Assembly (NCBI GenBank): GCA_905160935.1
Contig: CAJHZI010000431.1
Span: 2,318,001 to 2,382,000, forward strand
DNA from: Enchytraeus crypticus
Lineage: Eukaryota > Annelida > Clitellata > Enchytraeida > Enchytraeidae
Direction: 5' to 3'
Length of the DNA stretch: 64,000 nucleotides
Below, piece by piece: positions 1 through 11,329 of this stretch (its first letter is position 1; each line of letters starts with the position of its first letter). The notes under the pieces were generated by a model, which did not search any database, was not told the origin of the DNA, and saw only the letters and a list, made by a program, of their open reading frames with translations. Made by a program: the position numbers and the translations under genes.

Positions 1-145
1 GTGCCAAAGCACTAAGATCCAAACCAACATCGCCAAGGGAATTCGGTTGGTGAGCTCTTATGCTTCTGAAATTTCTACAAAATTTTCTAATCCCGACCCT
101 GATTTAACTGGGATTCAATGGAAGACGTTGATGATGATGATAGCT
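1..145 (+). mobile_element. SINE-like copy with (GAT)n tail, 5' end cut by window edge
   Basis: This matches, in opposite orientation, repeats at 17642-17925 and 32525-32935: the stretches around 'gcactaagatccaaac', 'ttggtgagct' and 'ctacaaaattttct' occur in the same order in all three. It ends with 'cccgaccctgatttaactgg' and a short GAT run, the 3' end of the RTE-like LINE group at 35645-36030. It is read as a SINE whose tail came from that LINE. Confidence 0.6.
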
Positions 146-619
146 TCCTATTTAAAATGTTCTCTAAAGTCGGTTGTGATATTTGTTGCTATTTGACGTA
201 CGTTCTATGTTTTGTACACATTCAGGCTTAAGCCTAAATCATTTCTTTCCATTGATATTTTATGGCCAAGCTTTTTTGTCACACATTTGTGTTTGATGAG
301 ATATTACTTTAAAATTATCGATTTCCAATTTGTGATATTGCATTGTGTATTATTTCGTTCTCTCTCATCTCTGGACGATGCAATTTACGTTAAATTCTGA
401 TTTACTGGCATAGACTATTTGAACGTTGCTAATATAATGTGTTCATTAAATACATGATTTAATAATATAGTGTGATTTCTTCATGCATTTTATACTATGC
501 TGGACCTTCCAATGGCTTTGCTTTCTGTATGTTAATTAGTGACTATACAATTTGACAGGGTTGTGCTAGTTAAATCATTATTTGCTCACAATGATAATTA
601 TAATGGAGATATAATATGT
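146..619. other. AT-rich intergenic DNA, nothing recognised
   Basis: A 62-codon open frame lies at 212-400, but its composition is that of random AT-rich DNA and no motif is visible. I see no exon, RNA gene or repeat here. Confidence 0.5.
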
Positions 620-1440
620 TAAGATGTAACAGAAAGATGGAAAGAATATCTGGATAGGACGGAATTGTAGGATGGGGAATAAGACTGGGCTGTTCCATGC
701 TACCATTTCTATTTATCTATTGCGCAGAAGAAATGATGATGGCAGCGTTGGAAAACACTGACTAAAAAGAAAAATTGTAGATAAACTAATGAAATATGCC
801 AGATTTGCCGAAGTGTGATTGAAGTGTGATACTATAACTGAAGTGTGATTGAAGTGTGATACTAAACATTTCTGTATTAAAGTTTAGAATGAGAATAAAT
901 ATAAAGAAACCAAAGTCATGAGAGTGCCTAAAAAACAGGATTAGTCAATATAATAGCATGGTAGCATGGTGGAATAGGTAAAGAGCTTCAAATATTTACA
1001 CAATAAATATAATAGCAGATCATCACATAATAGCGGATGATGAGAGTTGGGAAACTAAAATCAAATATAGAATTGCTCTAGAAAAAGAGGCTTTCAGTAG
1101 GAGGAAAGCTATACTAACAAAAATTTGAGAAATACACGAAGATAGGGATTGTAAAACCTTTAGTGTGGCCGCGCTCCTGTATGGCTGTGAAACGTGGCCT
1201 ATGAGAAAAGAGGATATTCGAAAACTGAAGGCGTTTGAAGCATGACTATGGAGAAGAATGGAGAAGATTGGGTACAGTGAGAAAATTGCAAACGAAGAAG
1301 TGTTTAGTAGATTTGGTGCGAGTAGCCTATTTATAATTATAAGGGATAGATTGAAGAGTGGACAGGTTATCTTCTGAGACGCAATGGTATACTGTAAGAG
1401 GTATTGGTAGAAGAAATGGAAGGATTTTTTATATAACTTT
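620..1440 (+). mobile_element. Decayed LINE fragment, (GA)n-tail group
   Basis: The stretch follows the order of the better-kept copy at 37953-38990: 'atgaagattaatataaa'-like text, then a CETWTLRKEDIRKLEA-like stretch near 1190-1240, then a 'NEEVLARVG'-like stretch near 1300. It contains many stops and frame changes. It is the 3' half of the reverse transcriptase plus the C-terminal region of a non-LTR retrotransposon. Confidence 0.7.
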
Positions 1441-1640
1441 GTGTATTGTAATTATTTGACTAGATTTTGTAGATATAGTCAGTTACGAGCCTTTTCTGAT
1501 ATTGATGAACAATCTGAAATTTTTGCTGTGAATTAATAACACCGCTGTCTGTTTGTACTTTGTTTTAAGCTTATTGATTAGTTGATAGAAATTTACAATA
1601 TTATATGAATTGTATATTTTCGATTGTGGTTATATGTATT

Positions 1641-1700
1641 CAGTGTTGTCATGGGCAACAGTAGCACTCTAATCGTATTGTTGTTGTTGTTGTTATTCGT
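1641..1700 (+). mobile_element. 3' end of L2/CR1-like LINE, heavily truncated
   Basis: 'agtagcactctaat' followed by a TTG/TTA repeat is the terminal segment of the LINE at 11330-13800 and of the copies at 57720-57870 and 62065-62450. Only the last few tens of bases are present, as is usual for 5'-truncated LINE insertions. Confidence 0.6.
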
Positions 1701-1861
1701 TTAATATTTTTCAACATCTGCTGGTTGCTGAAAGATGGCGTTAACAAAGCTCATCTTAGTAGTACGAAGTTACACTCTAGCAGGTAGAATAGTTTAATTA
1801 AAAACCAATCATGCGGACGCTTTAATATAGAGTTATTCGAGACACCTTGTTGCTTGTGAGC

Positions 1862-2170
1862 TGATGGGTAGCTGCATGTTGCAGCTTGTTGTCCGTCAGC
1901 CGATTGGTTGTAGCTTGTTGCCGTCAGTTGATTGGTTGTAGCTTGTTGCCGTCAGTTGATTGGTTGCAGCTTGTTGCCCGTCAGCTGATTGGTTGCAGCT
2001 TGTTGCCCGTCAGCTGATTGGTTGCAGCTTGTTGTCCGTCAGCTGATTGGTTGTAGCTTGTTGCCTGTCAGCTGATTGGTTGCAGCTTGTTGCCTGTCAG
2101 CTGATTGGTTGTAGCTTATTGCCTGTCAGCTGATTGGTTGCAGCTTGCTGCCCGTCAGCTGATGCTTGCT
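1862..2170 (+). repeat. Minisatellite, 28-29 bp unit, about 10 copies
   Basis: The unit reads 'cagcttgttgcccgtcag' plus 'ctgattggttg', with C/T variants and one-base deletions. Each unit carries CAGCTG (a generic E-box sequence) in most copies and ATTGG (an inverted CCAAT pentamer). No gene adjoins it that I can recognise. Confidence 0.9.
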
Positions 2171-2516
2171 GCTTGTTTTTTATGGGTTTAACGTCAAGAT
2201 CAGAAGACTGAAAGGCTTCTCTTTAAGACGTTTTCAGGTGTACCGGTGAACCACTGTAACCCTGAACCCCGACCATCGCGCGGTTGACCAACTGACTGAC
2301 CAACCAAAGCATGAGCCTAATGGGTTGAACCTTGCTTCAAAGAGTCAGAAGTCCCTAAGACAAGAACGAACCGTGTTCTAAACAGTCCGGGGATTACCTG
2401 TGACCAGTGTCCGCCTTCAAGTGATTGTCCGCAGCTTACGGGCAAGCTCCAAACTGACATAGATATCAGTTGTGTGAACATCGGTTGCGCTGTCCTTTGG
2501 TTGATGGACTGCCATA

Positions 2517-2645
2517 CAAGCCAGCTTACCTCCCATGGCTAATGAGTAGCTACTTAAGCCAGCTTACCTCCCATGGCTAATGAGTAGCTACTTAAGCCAG
2601 CTTACCTCCCATGGCTAATTACTAGCCACTTTAGCCAGCTACTTG
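2517..2645 (+). repeat. Tandem repeat, about 39 bp unit, 3 copies
   Basis: 'agccagcttacctcccatgg' followed by 'ctaatgagtagctactta' is repeated, nearly identical in the first two copies and diverged at the end of the third. It follows 350 bp after the 29-bp minisatellite and is a different sequence. Confidence 0.85.
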
Positions 2646-2649
2646 CTCG

Positions 2650-3645
2650 TCAGTTGACGAACAAATAGGCTAGTCACTGCATTAATATTTAGAAATGTAT
2701 TATTTAGTACACCATTATTATTTTTATTATAATAAGTTATATGTGTGTCGTTATTTAATATTGTATACTACTCTGCTCAAGATTTCTAATAGTTTGTATT
2801 TATTAATTAAATAATTATTTAATAATAGATAATATTTAAGTTTGTAACTCTGCTAAAGTCTGTGGCAGATATGTGCAATACCTGGCCTGTGTGAGTAATC
2901 AAGAGATATACCTCTAATCAGTCTTAGATAGAAAGTATTACAATCTTAGTATGTTATGCGGAATTCTGTACTATTCAACTGTTCTATTTTTTTTGATGCA
3001 GTCTTTTTACTTTTTTGCTTTGAAAGTCGTTAACGGAAAACAGAGGTCTAAAATAAGTGTAGAGATATTAAAGCAGTAGTGAATAACTTATTAAATTCAA
3101 CTGTTTAACTCGACGGTTTTGTGAATGATTTTCTGTTCTATATGCTATGTCCTACGCTGGATACTACAGTTGCTCTTTTAATTCTACTTAATTATTTACA
3201 CCCCTAAACCCGAGTTCATTATGCTGATTAATCGATTTAGGTGCTGAGTCCAGCGCTGATGATCTCTTTAGACCGTAGCTGCGTCTCTATATCAGATTAC
3301 TGATTTTAATCAATGCACAATTTTGCTAACGTCCTAAATCAATAATTAATTAAATCGACTGATTATTTAAGATATGCTTTAAGAAAAGCTTGTTGCACTT
3401 TATCTGACAGAAACTATCTTTTATTCGTCATGCTGATACAATTGTGTTGCTTATGTTGTTTTTCTATCAGCAGAAAATTCTGATTTATTTATTGACTGCA
3501 TTACTTCAAAATAATGCAGTGGTTTGCATAGTTATAAAACAATATTTTGTTTTATAAATGGGCAATATTGCGGCATTTTGTTAGCATATTTTTAAATACA
3601 TTAGTGATAGATTTATCGAATCTATTTACACATCTCTACGTAATA
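2650..3645. other. AT-rich intergenic DNA, nothing recognised
   Basis: No open frame of note, no tRNA-like boxes and no match to the repeat families seen elsewhere in the window. The text is simple AT-rich sequence. Confidence 0.5.
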
Positions 3646-3647
3646 CC

Positions 3648-3805
3648 TAACAACAATTTGAGTGCTACTGTCGTCCATGACAACGTCTAGCACTATTGAG
3701 ACAAATCCAAGCCGGTGAGCAAAAAGAAAGTCCAAAACGGTGCAAATTCCAAAATCCAAAAGATCAATCCAAAGATAAAATAAAGCCGGAGAAAAGAGTA
3801 AGCAT
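3648..3805 (-). mobile_element. 3' UTR of L2/CR1-like LINE
   Basis: On the plus strand it reads 'gagtgctactgtcgtccatg', then 'agccggtgagcaaaaag', then 'cggtgcaaattccaaaatcc', the same order as 11370-11500 and 58390-58520. It is therefore a minus-strand, 5'-truncated copy of the LINE whose largest copy is 11330-13800. Confidence 0.8.
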
Positions 3806-5550
3806 ATTCTATTTTATGTTATTGTATTTTAATTGTTCTATAGCTCCAGAACGAATTATATTTATATAGTTTTACTGAATACATCTTGTTATATTTTATT
3901 CGTGGATAATTCTTGATGTTCACAATACCTGAAACAATTAGAAATCTTATTTTCTCCTGATTAAAAGCAATAATTGTAATCTTGATATTTCACATTATAA
4001 CTACTTTTAATTAGATTTACTTCTATAGAAATCAATTCTGCTATTCTTGAATGAGATAAAGATTTTACATATGATGTATGTGCTAACGTTAGTTTGCTAT
4101 AAATTAATTACTGAAATTAATGAAAATGAATTGTTTGATTTATTTCGAATAAAAGTGATACTGTGCGTTTACTCTGTGTATAGTTTAATTGATATAAATT
4201 ATTCACTTTCTTTCACTCTCTGTCGCCTTCAGTGCCTCTCACTTCTCCCAACGTTTTCTGTTTAAAAACTGTGGCTTTTTTTAATATACGCTTTCTTTCT
4301 ATAAATTTATTCCACTCTTCTTCTTACTCTTTCTCTCTTGTCTGGCTATCTCTGTTGTTCTATCTGCCTCTTTCAGAGCATACCTTAGAGGTCATAACCA
4401 TAGCACATTAATATTCTCCACTAATATTCTTTTTTACACTGAGTGGGTTATCAATCGTCCAACAGCCATTGTCTAGCTATACCTCTAACTTTTCATAATG
4501 CTTTTAGGAAATCATTGCTTTGAAAATTCTAATGCTGTGCCTCTTCCTGATTTGTGTAGCAAGTTACATGTATGTTATCCATATCTGAATAAACTGTCGA
4601 AAATTTCCGAATTTGTAATTTCCGAATCCGACTAATTTATTCCATAGTTCTCCATTACGACTTTTCGCTGGCTTTATTAGTTTCATGAGGTGCTCTTGTG
4701 TATGGAGATTTCAATATTTAGCGAAAAAACAAAATTGAATTAAAAACTGATTCCTCCACCGAAAGTTGGATGAGTTTAGCGGTTCTCGTAAGTTCATTTG
4801 TTAAATGTATCTCTCTAGTTGCGCAAGTTGGAGTATAGGTCTACTTGTTCTTGTATTGATGCTGATAATTATTTCGATCTTAGTTTCATTTGTGAGTGGA
4901 TGAGACGACAGGTAGAAATAATACTACCGTTAAACAAATTCCATTTCTCTTTCAAACAGTGGTGAAAATATAGAATTTATTCAGAATGAATTTAAAATTC
5001 AAAACGGGAACTCCTCAAAAGAATGATTTAAATCAGTGTCTCTTCGGCGTTCTGACGTCACTGGGAGTCATAGAAACTCTATAGAATTAACATAACATTG
5101 CGTAATGAACACTAATTAAAGTTAAGTTACTTTTAAACCACACTGCATTCGAGCATTATGTAACATTACGAGCAATATATTACATAATGAACATTACATT
5201 AACTTACTAAATGTTTCTTCATATTACGTTACGTTACATCGCGTTTACATGTACATTTCTAACTGTACATTACGAACGGTTCAATAAAGGTAATTCAACG
5301 GAAATAATTTAATCTTAAACGGAGACTCCAAAGCTTTTATCTCAACCCTACTCTCACCATTGCTGCACTTATGCTTTTCTTTCATCTTTTCTTTGAGCAA
5401 TAAGTTCTTCCTTCTCGCTAGCATATCATAGACTAGAGTATAAAATCTATGTGACTGAAACGAAACGTCTCGAGTCTATATCATCTGATTTCTACGCTGT
5501 TGGATATCTGAACTCACTCTGTTTGTGTGGGTCCACACTATCACGACTGT
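3806..5550. other. Intergenic stretch downstream of the death-domain gene
   Basis: No exon is recognised. The 72-codon frame at 4047-4265 is low-complexity and unconvincing. Around 5090-5260 the words 'acattac', 'cattacg' and 'taatg' recur many times without a fixed period. Confidence 0.5.
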
Positions 5551-5553
5551 CAC

Positions 5554-8500
5554 TTATTCCTGGGCAGCCTCTTCATCGTTCTGTTCTGCTCCTCCTTCGT
5601 GGTTTTCTTGTCTCTCATGTTCTTCCTGGTTCCCCTGTTCCTCATGTTGTTCTTGGTTCTCCTGACCCTCATGTTCTTCATGATGCTCCGTGGAGTCCTC
5701 TTGATGAGCTGCCTCGCCGTGTTCACCGTCCTCCTCGTGGTTCTCTTCGTGTTCTTGGTGTTCTTCAGTCTCACCGTCTTCTTTATTTTCTTCGTTGTCT
5801 TCATGTTCTGCGTGTTCTTCTTTGTGTCCTTCCTCGTCATTGGTTTCAGATTCCAGGTCATGCTTTGAATGCTGTTCTTCTGCATGCTGGTAAGCGTGCT
5901 CAGCGTGATCTGATTTCTTCACTTCAGCATCAAGCTCTTCATCTGATTTACTCATCTTGACGCGTTTTGTCTTGGCTTCGCCCTTCTCTTGGTCCTCATC
6001 CGACCCGGTCGCCTTTGCTTTTCCCAGCAAATGGTCGACCATGTTTTTGAGCCAATTGGCTGTATCTACCAGAGTCGCATTGGTCAGAGCTGTACAGAGA
6101 AGATCTAATTTGTTTTCAGACTTCTGTAGACCTTTAACCCACTGGAGGAGAATCTGGTAGCGAATTTCTTCCGGTTTCTGTTTCTTCATTTCCTGATAGA
6201 TGGTTACGCAGGATATTGTATGCATATTCAGGTCAAGGTTGTTGAGGAGAAGCTTCCACTTGTCGTCCGTGTGGAGCCTGCGGCACAATCTACGAATGAT
6301 CTTGTCGCTGAGTGGATCGCCGTCCGGTCGATAGGTTATCGGCGCCTTCATGGGCGGCTTGGCTTTGAGCAGCAGAAGATTCTTAGGAAAGGTTATCAAC
6401 AGCTCTGACATAGTGTCCATCTTAATATCAAACAACGGTTTAATTGATTTTCGTCTCTTCTTTCTAATCTGATTGCCTTCAGCATCAGTGGCCAGCTCCA
6501 TGCTCTCGTTGCTGTCTCCTCCCTCTATGTTAGCTAGAGATGCGTTTCGAACGAATTCTTCTGGAACAATTCGCTCGATGCTGTGCTTTGACTTCTGCTC
6601 CAGTTTCTCTGCCTCTTCCACTGCCACCAACTCCTCTGCGGTTACTACAGTGCTGCGTCGCCTGGTGGTTGAGGCTCGGGGTGCCTCGGGTGGTGCGTCC
6701 AGTCCCCCGTGCTTGCTCGATTCCTTCTCCTGGGCAAGCGGTTCAGTTAATACGAGCTCGTCGCTGCCCTCAGGTGTTTCTAGGAGGGTTCGATAGACCC
6801 TCCTCAACTGAACAAATCCTCTGTACTCGTCGTAGCTCTTCTGTAGATAGATGTCGCTCTCTCCCACCTGCACTCAATTGATTCGACAGTCGTATTACAA
6901 TAGAAAGTTAATGGTCCAAGACTGATGTGGCTACGGTATTCTTTATCTAGATTTAGAGCCGATGAGATTGTAAGTAGTATAGTATAATATTGCACTGTAC
7001 TGTTTGAAATTGGATACTTTGCTAAGAATTTGAGTAGTCAATAGTAACAACTTTTACAACAGCAATCAATAATGTTACCTCTTCAACGCTACAGCCTTTC
7101 GGCTATGAGGTCCCTCGATGGTTCCTCTGTGATCGCTGCTTGACGCCATAAATCTACATAAATCTTTGAAGTATTGCTTTTAATTGTTTTTATTTCCATT
7201 TGCTTGTATACTGCTTTTGTATATTTATATTGCTTGTATTCTGATTTTATCGTATTTATTTTAGCTCTATGTTGTGATTACCTTCACAATTGTACGTAGT
7301 ACATTTAAATCCTATTAATTAATCCTTTAATTTTAATTTTCTACTTTTAATGAACTAAATCCGGAATATGTAAGCGCTTCTATAGCCTGTATCCTCCGTT
7401 CACACAAACGTTTCAATATTTAGCTTTTATATCTGCTTTACCTGTTTTAAATGTCTGATGTGATAAATAAATAAATAAATAAATAAAAATATTGCCACAA
7501 GTCTATGGTTAATCAATATGAACTTCCTTGCGCAACACGCTTTTAAATGCAAGTGATTCTCATTCAATTAATTATCGACACAATTTACATTGACAATAAT
7601 TGATCTGTATAACACTTAATAGCACAAGGTTTATATTAGTTACAAATAACATTTTCTATGATTTGGGATAGTTTTGAAGATCTATCCATTCAATGGATTT
7701 TACCACGTCATAACTTTCTTTACAACAATATCAGTAATAACAGCCGTCCTAATGTTGTCAATGAAAGTATCTAAATGTAGTCACTGTGGCAGAGAAGGTC
7801 AAATTTACATGTGGAAAAGTGACATTAAACATTTTACGAAACATTACACTAATTGCATGTTAAATTGCAATATACATGTATCTTGCATATGCACAACTAT
7901 ATAATATAAAAAATATTAAATAAATAATATAAGCTTCAAACCGTTAAACTGAAGGTGGTGTCGATATTGGAATTGTACATGGCCGTCAGCTGCTTCGAAT
8001 CAGACATACACTTGACGTTGCCACGGAAGGCCAGGCACAACTGATCGCCCTCACTGACAGTGAAGGGGTGGCTCGGCCTGGGGCCCCGGTAGTTGGCATT
8101 TATCAACTGCTTCTCGGCTTTGTTCCTCTTCAGCAGAGGCACAACACAAGCTCTCACGTCACACGGGTCATCCTGATTCTGCTTCAGGATGAAAGTCACC
8201 AGCCTCTGCGAAAGAACAGCCTCGAGCTCGTCAGCGATTTGTTCAGCTTCTTTCTCCTTAGCCGTCAGCGTGAGTCGAAACACCATCATCGCCTTGATCG
8301 GTTCTGGAACTTCAACTCTGACAACGTCACCTTGGTTGGGTATAACTGCGTGGTAGTTCTCGACGAGCCATTTCGATTTCTTTTCGTCGTAGCAGAGTAC
8401 CATTAGCTGGTCGCGATCATCCTCGTCCGTTTCCTTTCCGTACTGCCCCATATACCAGTTCACCGGTCTGTTCCAAAGTTCTTTCATCTCTTTCGTCATC

Positions 8501-10842
8501 TCGCCCTTATTCTTCTTGCCTGCGTCGCGCTTTTTAGCGGCTCCTTCATCTTCTGCCTTTTCATCGTGATCATCCCCTTCTCCGCCGCCTTCGCCTTGTT
8601 CTGCTTCTTGCCCTTCTGCGGTTTCCTTGCCTTGCTTTTCCGGTTCTTCGCCTTTGGAAGGTGGTAACTTAGATACATTGCTTACTTGAGATTCTCCTTC
8701 ATCTTCATGTCTGCCGTCATCACCGACTGTTGAAGCATCATCAGCCGATTGTCTGGCATCTCCTCTATCATCAGCGTCGTCATCACCGGAAGGCTTCCCG
8801 TCAGCGGGTGATTTGCCGTGAGCCATATCGGCCTTGCCGGTGTCTTCCTCTTCTTCATCTCCATCGTCTCCTAGACCGGGCGGGAGACCACCGTCGCCAC
8901 CTCTGGGCTTTCCTCCTCCGATCAGCTTACGCTGGGTTATCGGGTTAGGAGGAATGGGCATAGTGACAAATAGGGACGATTGAAATGACCGATTTATCCA
9001 TTCGAATCGATAGAGAGCTGTAGAGCAAAGGAGTCCCTTTGCGCAATCAAGTCTCCTCCTGAGCTCCCAGAGAGATAGGGCATCTACGCTCTGGATTTGA
9101 AGAGTGAGACGCTCTCTTGTGGGGAAAGAGTCTTCATCGGAAGTGAATTTGACTTTCTCGTCAAGTTGGGTGAAAACTGTTCCGCCTCTTTTTCGCATCT
9201 TGATTCTATCATTGCGTAGGCGAGACATCACCACGTACTTGCCGAATCGGCGAATACCCATTGCACGTACTACGTTAATGTCTTTCCTTCCTTCTACGGT
9301 TGCCTCCACAGTCTCAACCTCCTTCCAAAGTTTTGTGTGCTTCGGACCTGGGAATTCCATGCGAATGATTGGCTGTCTAAGGATAGCTTGTTTTTTAGTT
9401 AAACAGTGAGGTATGTCGATGTTAATGATGCCGTTGAGCATCTTTCCCATGCTGGGATTTGCTGGTGATAGCTCTATAACATTGCTGATCAATTCCTCTC
9501 TGGTGTGATACTCCAAATCCGCATCAATTATACTCACAACCGAACATTTAAACATATCAGCGTTCAGCGTTTGCGGATTATAGTGAACGATGCATCCAAT
9601 CCCTCCATCGAAATCTTGTTCAGATTCAATTTCAAGCACGCAATCCTCATATCCTTGCATATTTCCAGCCCTCTTGGCTTCCTCTTTCAAAAATTCCTCT
9701 AGAAGTTTCGCTTCAGCGGCTCTGCGCTCTTCTTCCTTCTTTCTAAATTCCTCCTGCCTTGCCAACTCGGCAATTAATTTCTTCTCTTCCTCTTCTTTCT
9801 TGCGTCTCTCTTCCAGCTCCGCTTTAACTCTCCTAGCTGTCTCCACAGCTTCCACAATTGCCTGATTTGCCTTCATCGCCGCGTGCTCGGTCATGGCCAC
9901 CAGCTTGCTGCCTTCCAGTAAGGCACTATTAATCTCTGCTAGCTGGTTCTCCATCTGTCGCCTACGCAAGTCCAGCTCTCTCTCCTCATCAGTCTTTTCT
10001 TCTTCGGAAGTAGTGAGCAGGGGCTGAGCTGAAATTGAACCGGCAATTTTGGCAGCCATTTCCTTCATCGGCTCTCTTACCTTTTCCATCTGAGACTGAG
10101 TGTTCTCGCAGAATTGCCTGAGACATTTCATATCAGATTTCATGGAACGAACCATATTCTGTATCATTCGGAGGTCATCCCGGCTAATGTTGTCTTCCTT
10201 TGATTTTACGAAATCCTGAAGACCTTGAAGGCTGGCAAATAATTCATCGGCTTTAGGCACGGACATATCTCTAGGCATGGAACACCCTTCGATTACTTCT
10301 TGTATAGTATCTTCTTCTTCTTCTGGTTCTTGACTAGTGGCTTCACTTACCGAATCGTCGTCAAATCTTTCTGATTCAACTAGTTTTCCTTCTACTTCGC
10401 CGTTTTCATTTACATCCGCTTCTTTCAATTCATCTTCACCATTCGTTGCGTCATCCGTATGATCATCTGGATGGCCCCCTTTTAATTCAGACTCATCTTC
10501 AGATGTTTCTCCTTCAACTTCGACTTCAGCTGACACTTCTGGAGGTTCTACGTGCTCTGAGGCGTCCTGCATGTCGAGGTCTGAAGTGTCTTTTGGCAGT
10601 TCTTCCACTGCATTGGATGGATCAGCTATCTCATTGATTGACTGGCTTGCAAGTTCCCCCATTACGCTTGATTCAACATGTTCCACGGCATCTTTACCAG
10701 TCGAAGGTTCCTCAGGTTCTACTGTCACCTCGTGACCAACGTCATCCGCGCGTTCAGCCACAAGTCCTCCGTCATCCACTGGTACGCCTTCACTTGGCGG
10801 TAAATCAGGCACATGATCCAGTTGATCCGGAAAGTCGGACAT
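5554..10842 (-). CDS. ZU5-UPA-death-domain protein, DTHD1-like
   Basis: Two exons: 10842-7942 and 6867-5554, joined in phase 0 (weak donor ACG|GTTTGA, acceptor TGAGTGCAG|GTG), giving about 1404 residues. The ATG at 10842 is preferred; the frame is open a little further upstream but without an ATG. Seen in order: an acidic N-terminus; a charged coiled coil at about 285-390 rich in EERRKKEEE-type runs; a ZU5-like module at about 395-510 with NVIELSP and IDIPHC; a second ZU5-like module at about 530-640 with GGTVFTQLD and PIPPNP; an acidic linker; a UPA-like region at about 795-990 that runs across the splice; and a death domain at about 1150-1248 (DDKWKLLLNNLDL, IRYQILLQWVKGL). The last 150 residues are Glu/His/Asn-rich. 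The order ZU5-ZU5-UPA-death is that of DTHD1-type proteins, related to PIDD and UNC5. An adaptor role in death-fold signalling is inference. Confidence 0.75.
5557..6000 (-). other. Glu/His-rich C-terminal tail of the death-domain protein
   Basis: About 150 residues made almost only of E, H, D, K, Q, N and G, with short irregular repeats such as EEHERQENHEGG. It is in frame with the death domain and ends at a stop. The bias also makes long open frames on the opposite strand and in shifted frames, which are shadows. Metal binding through the His residues is possible but untested. Confidence 0.7.
6868..7941 (-). other. Intron of the death-domain gene
   Basis: It separates the UPA-like region from the death-domain exon. 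It contains an (AAAT)n microsatellite at about 7462-7486 and otherwise AT-rich text. The 76-codon plus-strand frame at 7674-7904 shows no domain. Confidence 0.6.
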
Positions 10843-11119
10843 ATTTATCGGTCTCAGATCTCTCGCAGAATTTAATACCAATGTTTATCCAGACTTCAGG
10901 TACTTCTACAGTATGATACTAATGTAAACGTTTACCTTGTGTCACTTTAATCTGCAAATTTAACAAAAGGGTGTAATTGAAACTTTCACAGTTGTATGTT
11001 GGGAGTATTAGGCTACTATTAATTATAGAAATTACGGAATTAATGAGTGATAAAAAGTGTTAAAATACTACAATGCGATTTCATCCAGTCCGATGTAGTA
11101 GGCTAACTAGCACTATATG

Positions 11120-11275
11120 AAAGCTAAAACTGGAGCCAGTGACGAAGTCGGTATTATACTCGACCGCGGATCAGTATGTGCGGGGTTCAAATTCTGGGCT
11201 CGCCGTCACTGATATCGCTTTTGAGTGAGGAAACTGACGTTAACCATAGCTTTACCAGCTAAAGTTACTCTTAAG
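11120..11275 (+). mobile_element. tRNA-like SINE copy
   Basis: It contains a B-box-like 'ggggttcaaattctggg' followed by 'cgtcactgatatcgctttt', 'gaggaaactgacgttaacc' and 'agctttaccagc'. The same order occurs at 19930-20035 and 32615-32722. The segment after the tRNA-like head also resembles the 3' end of the LINE at 40100-41430 read on the minus strand ('gaggaaacggaagttaaacc'). Confidence 0.65.
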
Positions 11276-11329
11276 TATTCATTGCTGCCCATCCTTATAT
11301 GCTGAAATGAACCTTAAAGGTACTAAAAA

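Noticed and set aside
212-400. 62-codon plus-strand open frame
   Set aside because: AT-driven hydrophobic composition, no motif, no splice context.
5451-5960. Long plus-strand open frames opposite the Glu/His tail
   Set aside because: They are antisense shadows of a strongly biased coding region on the minus strand; their Leu/Val/Phe-rich translation has no domain and the minus frame continues a death-domain protein.
7674-7904. 76-codon plus-strand frame with a CxxC
   Set aside because: It lies in the intron of the death-domain gene; a single CSHC and no zinc-finger spacing.
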